A stretch of 64,000 nt of DNA from Centroberyx gerrardi. Taxonomy: Eukaryota > Chordata > Actinopteri > Beryciformes > Berycidae. Each line of letters begins with the position of its first letter. The first letter of the stretch is position 1. Both the position numbers and the translations under genes were made by a program. Below are positions 1 to 11,700 of the stretch, piece after piece. The stretch is from positions 26,357,896-26,421,895 of the forward strand of contig NC_135998.1 of NCBI RefSeq assembly GCF_048128805.1, given 5' to 3'. The notes beneath the pieces were generated by a model, which worked only from the letters and a program-made list of their open reading frames with translations, made no database searches and was not told the origin of the DNA.

Positions 1-183
1 TAAGGACACGCAAGCAAGCAAGCGCACGCACGTGCACACACACTCAACGCACGCACATGCACGCATACGGTTTGTATCTGATGGATCCTTTGAGAAAATT
101 GTAAAAGGTGCGAGAGTTGGCGAGCTCCGTGAGTCAATGTCTGCTTTTTATTAATATGGCGAAATTCCCTCCCTCTCTCAAAC

Positions 184-208
184 GCACACACACACACACG
201 CACGCACG

Positions 209-250
<42 letters not shown>

Positions 251-320
251 GTTACGCGCTGCACGAGTGCGCACACACGCACTCTCACATACTCTCAAAC
301 ACATGCACAAAAGCACGGAT

Positions 321-377
<57 letters not shown>

Positions 378-447
378 GTTACGCGCTGCACGAGTGCGCA
401 CACACGCACTCTCACATACTCTCAAACACATGCACAAAAGCACGGAT

Positions 448-516
<69 letters not shown>
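184..516. repeat. (CA)n microsatellite with a duplicated 127-bp unit
   Basis: Three long CA runs (about 186-246, 322-373, 448-516) are separated by two near-identical copies of a non-CA segment starting GTTACGCGCTGCACGAGTGC at 251 and again at 378. The period is 127 bp. The arrangement looks like slippage or unequal exchange within a microsatellite-flanked tandem repeat. Confidence 0.95.
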
Positions 517-517
<1 letters not shown>

Positions 518-1340
518 GGCAACGCATTAGAAAACTCCAAAGTCATCCAGTTTGCTCTAATCATTACAATTAGTCGTGAATTATCACCGGACTCTGACAG
601 ACGTTCCTTGTAACTCTCTTTTATTTCCACCCCGTGCTAATCAGCGGCTCTCATTACAAACGCTGATTAAACTGCAAATTACCCAGCAGCGGCCCCGTCC
701 GCGCCTACCAGAGCCTCGCTCAATATCAATTAAGTCTAGCAGCCCGTCTGTAGTCTCACAGCGCTTCCAAATGCTTGATAGTGCCACTTATTAGTTTGGA
801 AAACTCGGAAAATACCAATAATCAACGGCCATGAAGCTAGAAGGAAAGGGCCCAGGATTTTCCCACAATTCAAATGCAATGGCATATAAGCCTTTCCCAG
901 TGGGCTACAAAGGATTTCTCTGCTGCTGCCTCCACACAGGCCTGCCACATGCACTTCAATAGGCATCCTGCACCTCACCTGAATATGTGCATGCACAAAC
1001 GGACACGCGCATACGCTTGCGCCATCCTTTATGCATGTCTGCAAATGCTGTGGGAGAGGAAAAAACGTATTAGACCAAGTAATATCTTTTGCCTTTGGAG
1101 TAATATTTTGAAATAATGAATTGCATTAATGCATGGCAAATCTAAAATCCGACATCATTGGGTCGTTCCGGTGGTGGAGAGAATGAATAAGTTTCTCCCC
1201 TCTCACGTTAACCTCTTTAGCCTTGGTATAACAGGAATTAATAACAACTTATTATAATTATTTACTTTATTAGAGGGAAGCTCTTGTGCTTTTTCCCCTC
1301 ACCACTTGTTAACATCTCTTCTCCATCTATAATGACCATC
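517..1340. other. Non-coding, enhancer-like candidate
   Basis: No gene is supported. From about 525 to 960 the sequence is well mixed rather than simple, with several TAAT/ATTA homeodomain-type cores (TCATTACAATTAGTC near 561, CTAATCAGC near 637, CATTACAAACG near 652). This is the texture of a conserved non-coding element but has not been compared with another genome. Confidence 0.3.
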
Positions 1341-1420
1341 AAAGCGCCCTTGAGCAAGACATTTAACCCCCAGCTGTGTCAGTGGAGCTGCTCTGGGGTC
1401 AGTTTACCTTCCACAAGCTA
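1341..1420 (+). repeat. SINE tail fragment
   Basis: The words CCCTTGAGCAAGACATTTAA and CCCCAGCTGTGTCAGTGGAG, followed by CTGCTCTGGGG, match the conserved tail/body module shared by many teleost tRNA-derived SINEs (CCTTGAGCAAGGCACTTAAC type). Only this part is recognisable. Confidence 0.5.
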
Positions 1421-3795
1421 TATGCCTATGATTATGATCATTACAAAAATAAAATGTGCTGAAAACAGCACAGTTTCTGTAATAAAGATAAGACTTTTAA
1501 CAAAATACCAACACAAGCCCTTACAGATGCAGATGCTTCTTTAACACAAGTCATAAATTCTAGTAGGCTAGTCCAATAATTAATTTCTTTGCATAAAATA
1601 ACCTGCTGCAGCAAAATTGTGATATTTGCTGTGAATCTTCAGAATATATATATATATTTTTTTTAAAGATAAAAAAAACAAACACTTTTTAAATTTTTAC
1701 ACTAAAATCAGCATTAGCCTAATTACAATGACACAGGCTACTGTATTAGGAGAACTATTACTACTACAAGGTATACAGCACCACCACCACTACTATGACA
1801 GCCACTACTGCTACTACCACTACTACTACTATTACTATTATAGCTACTACTACAACAACAGCAACAACTACCAATACAACTACTGCTACTGCCACTACTA
1901 AAAACATTAATAAAAGCAAACAGACAAATAATGAAGCTCACAAAGTTGTCATCTGTGATATCAGAAGTGCAATTTCCCTTAGACTCTAAGATGAAACTAA
2001 AACTCATTATGGACTAATTGTTTAGGGTAATATGTCATGTTTTAAGTGTGTATTTGCTTGATAGCACACCACATTACACAAAAATAATTTTTAATAAGTT
2101 TGTGTAGCCTACAGGAAATCACATATGCATTTTACATGTTTTTTAAAGTATACCTTGCCTCTTACTTTGGGTGTCTCAACTTTTGCCATTTTCCACGCTA
2201 TTTAGCATTTTTGCACCATTCAGACTACTTTGCATGCTGCCCTGACAAGAAACATATTTCAACCCTTTCTTTTTCATTACATTTTGACAGATAAAATACT
2301 TATATGAGTCTTAAATGAGTAGACTGTCTCCCAGTGTTGAGAGGACCACTGCAAATTATATTAGAAGATACCCTGGAGATATTGTGGTTTTAATGCTATT
2401 TTTTCAGTTGGACAGAATTCTGGTTATATTTTGCATGTTACAAGGAGTTCAAATTAAGAATGGGGAACGATGGGTCGCAGTACATATGTGCTGCGCAAAG
2501 ATTTCCTCCCTATCAAATGAGGAAAAATTGTGTTTCTTTTATCCAGCCCTGACTCAACAACTTGTTACATATCTTTTGATTATTGTTATGAGCAATTATA
2601 ATGGCCTGTAAGAATCACAGTAAAGTTTTTAAAGTACATAATAAGCATTATGCTGTTACCTCATAGATTTATGGAGAGGTGAAGGGGCATAGATCTTTCT
2701 GTGTTAAAGTTGTTGTATGAACAGCTGTGGTTGATACCATTAATGTGCATCAATATAGTTGAGTAATATAAACTTTTAATGGTATTGACAGGCTAAAGTC
2801 TGGATTGTAATAAAATAGTTGCTGACTTTTTTTTTCCAATGCAAGCAACCTTGAAGAATGCTATGAAATTGAATTATTTTTCATAGATAACACAAATCAA
2901 TATCAGATGCACAGAGATTCAAATGATATTTAATGTGCTGTCTTTGTAACACAGCTTTATAAGCCATATCAATTGTTTAGCTCAACTGATATACTGTGTG
3001 AAAACAAAGAAATAGGCTTGCCCCATATTCTAAGGTTTATAAAACCTTAACTTACTCAGAGTTTAAGAACCCAATATTTGTCGACCTATGGAGTCTAATG
3101 CTCATTGCAACTAAATGTTAAAATCTAAAATAAATACAAATACTGTATATGTGAGTACACTGGCCTGCAAACAGAGCTTTGGTTACTTTCACACACATGA
3201 CAATGAACAAGATGTAGGCTACATCTAACTGGCTGAACAAGCTCTGAGGTAGCCTGACATAACTGTCCTCTCAATTACGAAGGCATCCCAAAAAGTAAGG
3301 AATTTGATGTTTAATCCAAAGTCAATGGCTACAGTTTCACTTGGCATTTTCATAAGATTTTTGGGATCTCATATCTAAGATTTGATTTTAGGTCATATTG
3401 CTGTATGTCCATACTTGGGCTGAAAAGGACTATTTTGATGTTATGATATATTAGGATTATAACAGTGGATTACCTTCAGACACAAACAAGCAAAGTGTAT
3501 TGTTAGGTGCTCGCATTATCAGATCTTATTTACAGATGGAGGCATCATACATACAGATATATGTCCAGAAATAGGTAGCTACTGGCCATAGGGCTGTTAT
3601 AGTTTGGGATTTTACATTAGTTATACATTTTATGTAGTTTTATATTTTAATTTCAATTTCAGTTTAGTTTTAGTTCGTTTTCAGTCAGGGTTTGGTAGTT
3701 TTAGTTTAGGTTTAATTAACAGTTTCAGTTCTAGCTTTAGTATTTTTGGTAGGGATGGTATTTTTAAAGGTATAACTATGGTTCTCAGTAGAGTG
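1421..3795. other. Intergenic, simple repeats only
   Basis: AT-rich unique-looking sequence without a supported gene. It contains a (CAC/TAC)n trinucleotide tract at about 1778-1905 and, at about 3610-3760, a degenerate TTTAGTTTCAGTTTTAG-type tract similar in texture to one at 45080-45200. No exon, RNA gene or complete element was recognised. Confidence 0.5.
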
Positions 3796-4340
3796 CATAC
3801 CTCCGCCAACGCTATGCAGAAGTTAATAATTTCTTCCATGCCACATTACCAAGTTGTTTCACATCAGGAGATGCAAACATTTTCATGACTGGTCCTGAAA
3901 TGGGACATGAGATCTGAGATTAAATTAGATCATTTTAGCTGATCATCTCAACTCTGCATGGCCAATCAGCTATATCTGTTCAGTTTCCATTAGTAGCCTA
4001 CTGCCCTTCTACCACTGGACCAAGTCTTGGAAAAAATGGCAGGGCGGTTATGTCTAAACAGGAAATGAGCTCTCCAGTTGCCCAGTTGTTATTTGATTGG
4101 GCCAATAATGGAAAGTTTGCCTCTTTTTCTGTCTGCTGATTGGTCACAAAGTTTCATGGTGTTGTGTGAATCCCTTGGACAGTTATAATAATTTGTATGA
4201 GAAGCCACACCCACTGCCACACCCCTCTTTGGCCAATTGGTGTGAAAAGTTAATCAGTTCTTTCTTGCCCCATGAACAAACTTTTCCACAAAGTTTCATG
4301 CAAATCCATTCATAACTTTTGTAATATAATTATAATATAT
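3796..4340. repeat. Dispersed repeat, CCTCCGCCAA family (degenerate)
   Basis: ATACCTCCGCCAACGC at about 3798, and a downstream body with CACAAAGTTTCATG twice (about 4145 and 4290) and CCATTCATAACTTTTG, resemble the old dispersed repeat whose better copy is at 21943-22181. Both halves are diverged and the boundaries are uncertain. Confidence 0.4.
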
Positions 4341-4764
4341 AAAATAATAAAATCATGTCATCAGCATATAATAGGATACCCAAAATCTTATCAGTAACTA
4401 AACTTTATAAAACTGATGGCCTTTCAGAAATCAATAAAAAAAATAAAATAAAAAAAATCAGCAAATGACTAGTTTTTTTTTATATATTGTCAGAATCTGC
4501 TTTGATCGCATTTGTTTATGTGCTAGAAGTGTGATTTTGAGACCCGTTCCACCATATAATGGCAGTGAATGGAGAGAGAAAAAAACGGAGCAACAGATAA
4601 CAGAGAATTGCAGATTTTGGGGTTATATCATGTCCAGGAAGCTACACAAAACAAGATACTACCAAAGTTCAACAGCACTTTAAACTAAAGCTCCTAACTC
4701 CTATTTTTTGCTAACTTACATCGGCTTAAATTTGATAATACAATCAACTTTAAGATTTTAATGG

Positions 4765-5010
4765 CTACTTTTTAAGCAATAAATGGCTTGGCCAAGGCTT
4801 ATATTACGGAACGTCTAACTCCATATGTACATAAGAAAGCTCTTTGACTGCTCCAAACTGTAAATTAATTACCAAAGTGTGATTCAGAATTTGCTGTCAG
4901 GGCCCCTAAACTTTGGAACAACTTGACTAAGGCAATACAATTATTTGATTCATTATCTTCTTTATGATAAAACTGAAAATGTATTTTTTATAAGCTTGCA
5001 ATTAACTGAT
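4765..5010 (+). pseudogene. CR1/L2-like LINE ORF2 C-terminal fragment
   Basis: Translation in shifting frames gives NGLAKAYITERLTPYVHKKA and then FAVRAPKLWNNLTKAIQL, the characteristic end of the reverse-transcriptase ORF of L2/CR1-type fish LINEs (usual form: AFAVRAPKLWN-LP). Stops and frameshifts are present. It is a dead 3' fragment on the + strand. Confidence 0.75.
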
Positions 5011-5093
5011 AACTTGTTACTGCTCTTATTATGCAGTAGCGTAGTTAATTTGTTTGCTGGGAGGCTGATATGGTCTCTGAATTTTGCTGAGTG

Positions 5094-5203
5094 CCTTAAT
5101 CATAGCCTGGTAAGACCATCCTGATCACGTGACCTCACATTCTGGAGCGAAACAGAATGTGAGGTCACGTGATCAGGATGGTCTTACCAGGCTACCTTAA
5201 TCA
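5094..5203. mobile_element. 92-bp foldback MITE with 9-bp target duplication
   Basis: Two perfect 42-bp inverted arms (5103-5144 and 5153-5194, no mismatch) enclose an 8-nt loop GAGCGAAA. The arms begin TAGCCTGGTAAGACCATCC. Immediately outside lie identical 9-bp direct repeats CCTTAATCA (5094-5102 and 5195-5203), a target-site duplication. A 9-bp duplication is typical of the Mutator superfamily, but the family is not otherwise recognised. Each arm includes a CACGTG E-box. The perfect arms and duplication suggest recent insertion, into a spot just after LINE debris. Confidence 0.85.
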
Positions 5204-7118
5204 GCCAGCAGTTGTCCTTTTGCTTTATTATGATTATTATGACAGTTATTATGATTGCGTTTAGGATTAATCTTTCACTGATTGATTTGTTTCCACAGTC
5301 ACACGCACATAAATATCCCAGAGCAGGGTGACATGACTTGGAGTACTTTGGAGTACACTAAGTATGTGATAATGAACAAGTTAGAGAATTTATTTAGGGA
5401 GTGATTAGGACCAGTTCCTGGAGAGCAGACAGTGTTGGAGTATTTGGAAAGGAAGGCCACAAACTGTGTTGGTCTGAACATTCAGATCCGACCTGCCCAA
5501 CAATCTCATGTCGCTGTGATTAATTTATAATTCCTTGACATTTTGAGTCGGAATCAGTCAGTGTAAAACTCAGGTGGAAGACTATGTACTATGTGGCAAA
5601 AAGCAGCTGGTCAAATATAGGTTCTGAACCAATGTCTTTCTCCTTGGCAGTTTGGATGCAGCACATTTTGAGGTGCTGCCCTGGGCGCTCTAAATTGAGC
5701 ATGAGTCAACTTTAGGCATGCTGCACTTCACATCAAGATGGAAATAGCCTTTGAAACTGGCTCTATCTAGGCAGAGCTCTTGGACGAGATGTTACAACTC
5801 TGTGCTCTGTTCTCCTCAGGAGGATGTCATGCACATCCTGTGTTTCACAATGAGCTAACTTTCTCTTGTCCATGTTTATTTCCAACAACATTACCCCCTT
5901 TGTTACGTCAGCTTTGCTAGCTAATGCTAATGTGTAATCATGTTAATCTCTTTCTAAGGACCAAAAATACTGTTCCTTAACATGAAGTCCCCAGGTGAGT
6001 GATCGGTTGCACTTTCATGTTAGCATCAGCCCAGAGAACTTTGAGACACAACAACAGCTGAGACACTAGCTCAAGACTCGAGACATTAAAGCCGGAGGAA
6101 ACTGAAATGTGTGACTTCTCAACAGTTGTGTTGTCTTGTTACCTTTTGGGATTTAATAAAGATCGCAAAAGTTTAAAAAAGAGGCCGTATTCCTATATGG
6201 GGAAAGGCCAAACACACATAACAGAGTCTGGGACGCCAATAAGAATTTGCTCCTTCATTACATATTAACAATGTCACTAACTTATCGGCTGAGAGACATT
6301 CCAAGGAGTTCCTTCTCTCAGACCTTATCACTAAAGTATCACTCCGCCTTGTTTACATTCTATTGACACATTAGCTGAATTCGTAGCTTGACACTCCATG
6401 TGTTGAAAGCTGGTTGGACCACACTCAAGACCAAACTGGACGGATGATAAATTCCAATTGGTAGATATACAGTGCCACTCTCTAGATGTGTTCAGAGCCA
6501 CTCTGAGCTCTCTGGTCAAAGGTGTAACTGTAGCCAGTGGTGTCAAGCTAACTGGCTAAACTTCCTGGCAAGCACACTGCCACTTCACGTAATAATAACT
6601 CTTCCTCAGACCACAACTCGGCACGCTTTATTTATATGATAGCCAGTGGGTATATTATGATAATGTTTAACTGGCAATCATTTATTAACACTACCTCTTT
6701 ATAGTGTCATCTAATCAGCTATCGTAACCGTTTGTAAATAAATTCCTCTTACACTGTGTGCCACGTGCCGGTCCAATGGAACTGGACTGGAGTGTTTTAT
6801 TGTCTACAGTATGTTGCATACATGTGTACATGTAAGGCTGCATGTGTCATATTGTGCCTGCTCCACCATGAGCAATTGCTTCAGCAACATCAAGTCACTG
6901 ATAAAAGTTTTATTTTTTGCTAGTAAGAGTATCCATGAGGGATTGTTGACGTATCACAGGTTCATTTGCCCAAAAAAGGGATTCAGGATAAAACTGCAAA
7001 ACCACACCTTCCCTATCCCCAGCTGTGAGCTAGGCAAGTACGCTAATGTAATAGAATAAAATCACCAATAATAGCTCAATACCACGACTTAATAACTAAT
7101 GTTACTGCTAACATACAC
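5204..7118. other. Intergenic, nothing recognised
   Basis: No exon, RNA gene or complete repeat could be supported in this stretch. Short reading frames here lack family resemblance. Confidence 0.5.
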
Positions 7119-8235
7119 TTGTACAGTAATCCTGAACATGGAAGCCCACTTACAACAAAGAACTCCAACACACAATATGTGATAACTTAAAACAAAATGG
7201 TTACTGCAAGGGCAGTAACTTATGGGCAATCAGCTGCAGTGTAAAGGAATCCAGCACAGGCATTCAGACATGGCAATTCAACAAGGACCTAATGAAAATA
7301 CTACAGTCTCTTAGACACATCAGCACCTGTAGATGCTTGCCCATTTGGCCAGGATTAAAACTATAAAAAAAACAAAAAAGACATCTGCACACCAGACCAG
7401 AATATGGAAAAGGAGAAGTGGTCCAAATCTCAGAATCATAAAATGGCCATTGTGCCCAATGCCATCACTCTGTAAAGACTTATACATTACTCACCCTATA
7501 ACCGAAACAGTTCCCCATAAGGGATGCGATCACCTGTTCTACTACTCATGTCATCTATATGATCCTAGTGGCCTTGCTTATTGGTAAAACATCACATGCC
7601 TTAAAACAAGGCATAAGTGAACATAAGAGTTCTATACGACGTAATGATAGAGAATATCCAGTAGTCCATTTCATCAATCACATTTCAGCATAATATATCA
7701 ACCTTTCATTTCTGTGGCATTGAAAAAGTTAGACTGTCTAATAGAGGGGGTAATTGGGTAAAATTGCTAAAACGACAAGAGTCATTCTGGATTTTTACTC
7801 TGCAAACTTTGATTCCAGCGGGTCTTAATGATGAATTGCTCCTGAATGCAATATAATCATATAGTTATAATATTGGTGTTGATTGTATCTTCTGTGACGT
7901 ATTCATAGTTGCTTTGTAGCCTATTGGCTTTTCTTGTGTCTTACCTGTCATTCAAATTTGAGATTTTTCTAATGGCCAATCTTTATGACTCTTCCTGATT
8001 GACTTTTTGATTATTGTTTGCGTTCACTTTTATAATTAGAACTTCTAATGTCAGTCTTTACAGCTTCTTTGCCACTTATTGACTTGCTTGCTTGATGATT
8101 GTATACACCTGTCCACACCTCCTATGGCAGCTATCTACGAAGCTGTGTGTCTTTCTACACAAGTTTTGATGAAGGTCTTGCACCAGAAGTTCATTTGAAA
8201 CACACAATACACTAAATACACAGTGTTTGCTGAGT
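7119..8235 (+). mobile_element. Penelope-like element 3' fragment (GIY-YIG), copy 1
   Basis: Frameshifted translation gives the C-terminal GIY-YIG endonuclease region of Penelope-like retroelements: a Cys-containing CHLY / GLAYW block near 7540-7585 (consensus CPCGLAYVGKT), REYPVVHFINH near 7650-7685, then ESFWIFTLQTLIPAGLNDEL near 7780-7850. Several stops and frame shifts make it inactive. Its first 600 bp are nearly identical to a second copy at 11337-12113, except that this copy lacks about 155 bp present there. After the ORF remnant, a 3' tail runs to an AT-rich (TTA/TTTA)n tract at about 8250-8305. Confidence 0.75.
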
Positions 8236-8660
8236 GGTGTTGCATGGAGCTTTTATTATTTTATTATTTATTATTTTATTGTATTATTTATTTATTTTAT
8301 TTTTTTATGATTCTATGCATTAAAACTATAAAATCAAATTTGGACTCACTTGCTAAAGCATGGGAAGTGCTATACCTCAACTGACACACTTACGTTTGGA
8401 AAAACTATGAGAAAGTGGGTGATTAGGACCAGATCCTGAACTGGCATACAGTAGACTATGTTTTTTTGTGCTGCCGGTGACTAAAATTCTTGTCGGCTGG
8501 CTCCTATCGAAAAAACTCAATTTGGAGCAGCTCAGAACGAAGGATTCATCCGCGAGTCGCCCATCACGTGCTTCAACTGGCGTACTGCTTTACAGTCTCT
8601 AACTGGCACTTAGGAAACGTTCATACTGAGCTTTTTGGTATCTAACTAAAACCCGCAACC

Positions 8661-8713
8661 ATGTCAGATCCAAGAGCACGGCAAATTAAGATTAAAACTG
8701 GCATCGTTAAGAG
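8661..8713 (+). CDS. tbca: tbca coding exon 1
   Basis: This 53-nt exon encodes the first 17 residues plus two bases of the split Arg codon (AG|G). The ATG at 8661 lies in a good context (AACCATGT) and is followed directly by the conserved QIKIKTG block. The donor is GTAAGT at 8714. It sits in a more CpG-containing stretch (about 8515-8720) than its surroundings, consistent with a housekeeping promoter just upstream, though I could not define a core element. Confidence 0.95.
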
Positions 8714-11700
8714 GTAAGTCCGGCGTTTCGTTCCATCTAAAGATGAAATAACATATCAATACTGCGTACTAGCTAACTATACTAAGCTAATGTGTTAGCT
8801 TAGCCGTGTGGACAGGCCGGCTCGATATCAAACCAAACCCGGCATGGAGTATAACTCTATCCCGGTGCTTTAGCGAGGCCTATGGTCAATGGTTAGATGA
8901 GTACTTTTATATGTTCTGTTTGCAATATACCTCAGTGCTAATCAGCGGTAGCATCAAAATACAAGCTAATGGCGCATTTATAAATGCGTTGTCACGTTGT
9001 GCAGTTGTGTTGCCATGGAAGTTGCACGTCAAGATGCGTTTTGTGTATAACTTGCGAAGATAGCTAACGTTAGCTTGCTGATGGCAACTCACTGCTGAGG
9101 ACAGTTAGCTCTTTTGGCTAGTCTGCAAGCTAACATTAGCAGCGTTGTTAGCCAAAATAGCAGGTGTTCTGATGAAAGTGGCTACTTACAGGCGAGCACT
9201 TCAACGTTTTATCAATGGGATATCATATTTACTCCAGTGGCTGTAAATATGAAATAAACCTTAACCAGCAATAGAGTCGCTTACTCTGAAAACGGTCTTG
9301 TCTCTGCCTGGACCAGTTCATTAAATTACATTACATTGCTGTCTTGACGCAGCTGTTGTCTGGCTTGTAACGTTACTTTTGTTTTATCGCCATATAGTAA
9401 GGCTTTTCCCAACATATAGTAAGGCTTTCCCCCCACCCAGCCTTAACTATTGCTGGGCGTTCATGATAATGCTGGTAGGAAATGCCCTGGGAAGCCCACA
9501 TCGTTTTAAATGGTGTGGCCTAACCACACCATTTAAAACGATCGCAGTCCATCATAGGGATATTGGGTATAGGCATATGATACATGACTAGGGCCACTAC
9601 GTGCATAATTAGGTCCCTTTCCCCATAGCTAAGTGTGACATTTGATGCTGTTTTACTCTATCCTCAGAAACATTTTGAGGGTTTGGATGGTTTGTCCACA
9701 TTTTTTGTCCACTTTTGGCTAGTAGTCCTACTGGCGTAAAACCATGTTCATTATTTTCTATTGTTCTCCCAATAAAATGCATGTTAGTGCATTTGCAAAC
9801 ATTACTAAAGGCATCCACACATCCATACATGGACTTATACTATGTCATGACTTATTTTCAATGCATCACGGAACAGGGGCAATATGCCAGTATTTGCACT
9901 GCACTCATGTTCACTTTCTATTGGGCAGTATTCTATTGGGAGTGTTGGGCAGTTTCACACATCTCTGATTACTTTTTACACACACCTTTACAAACACATG
10001 GGGAGTTTGGAGCAAATTGTAAAATTTTAAGTTCACTTTTGTTTCACTGTCAGATTCAGTGCAAAACTACAGGTATGCTGGTGTTTCTCACACAAGCAGA
10101 TGGGGAAGAAAGTGTGCGTGATGAGTTTACAAGCAGCAGCTCTGTGAGCGGCGGCGAGTTTAATGACGCACAGCATAACGTGACGCGCAGAATTACAAGT
10201 CGGTTTAGATGAATTCCTATATACTGACCAACCTTTGTGGCGGCCTGTGTCGATATTGTGGTGGTGTGCCACAAATAATGACTAGTTAGTTCCTGTTTAC
10301 TATCCCACCCCCTTGTTCAACTGACCGCCTGCAGCACCTCAGGCTCCTACATATTGTAATGTTCTGAAAAACCATGAAGGTTCAGGGCTTTCAGAAGTTT
10401 GTTTCGGGCGATTCTCAGAAGCACTTCTGACAAAGCATATCCAAGCCTTTAATTGGAGACAAACTCTAAAGCCTTGTCCCACAATGACAAGTGAAGAAAT
10501 AGGTGGCAAGTTTACTAGTTGAACAAGTTTACTTGCTCGCTTCATCGATTCTGCCATTACCAGAATTTTTTTCAGGGAGGGGGAGACAAGCTAGTTTAAA
10601 AAAAAAAAAAGGAAAAGCTACTGCTCGGTCCGAATATGACAACAAGCTTTAGAAAAGAGGTGAAAACAGCAACACAGCTGGCCCGCGTGTGTGTTTGTTT
10701 ATCATTACGTCTCATGCAAATCTTCACATAGCACATGTTAGTTTCAGGATTGGTTATAGGGTCTGAAATCGCTTATTGCAGGTTTAAGCCTGAGTTTCAA
10801 ACACGCTCTACCTTGGCAATGATACTGACAGTAATTTGTAACGTTAAATTGATAACGTAATTATGTTGTCTCATTTATGTCAACTACCACTGGGTGCTAA
10901 AAGATATTGTTGGTGCAACGGCAGAGTAGGCTAACTGTGATTAGTAAACACAAGCAGGTCAGATTATGGCTACATATTTTCTTTCTTTAATTTATTTAAT
11001 ATTACCCGACTGAATAAGCTGTAGTGAAGTTAATGTCATAGCAGTGGTCAAAGGCAACATCTGGTCGGTTCTGGTCACATCCCAAAAATACGTTGAAGAG
11101 TTGACATGTTTCTCCATCAAAATCTACAAGGAAAACACCCAAAACATTAGCTAGTAATGCAAATAAGTTATGGTTTCTCTCATTGCCAAGGTAGAATGTA
11201 CTTGAAACTCGGGCTTCAAAAACTAAGGTACGGACTTCATATCCGCTACAATACAAATTGTGCTGCTATAGAGATTGTCTCCAATTAACGCTAACGCGTG
11301 GCTCTGACTTTTGTCTTTTCCTTCTTTGTAGATTCTTTGTACAGTAATCCTGAACATGGAAGCCCACTTACAACAAAGAACTCCAACAAACAATATGTGA
11401 TAACTTAAAACAAAATCTAACGTTGTAAAATAACACCATTTATTAGGAAATCGCGGAACTTCAAACAAATCTATTATCTGGCAAAATGCTTGCACAAGAA
11501 ATTTGAATTACAGATACATGTGAAATGCCAAAGCAATCTTCCGATCCAACTGCAATGGAAACGCTTTAGCAAGGGCAGTAACTTATGGGCAATCAGCTGC
11601 AGTGTAAAGGAATCCAGCACAGGCATTCAGACATGGCAATTCAACAAGGACCTAATGAAAATACTACAGTCTCTTAGACACATCAGCACCTGTAGATGCT

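Noticed and set aside
108..573. Overlapping reading frames on both strands rich in His/Thr or Cys/Val
   Set aside because: They are translations of CA/TG microsatellite and have no protein character.
9715..10212. 165-codon frame in tbca intron 1
   Set aside because: No family resemblance, and an overlapping alternative frame of similar quality suggests chance.
10788..11222. Possible inverted repeat (GAGTTTCAA...CTACCTTGGCAATGA on opposite strands)
   Set aside because: Only about 40 bp match with several differences. It may be a relic of an unnamed element but is too weak to call.
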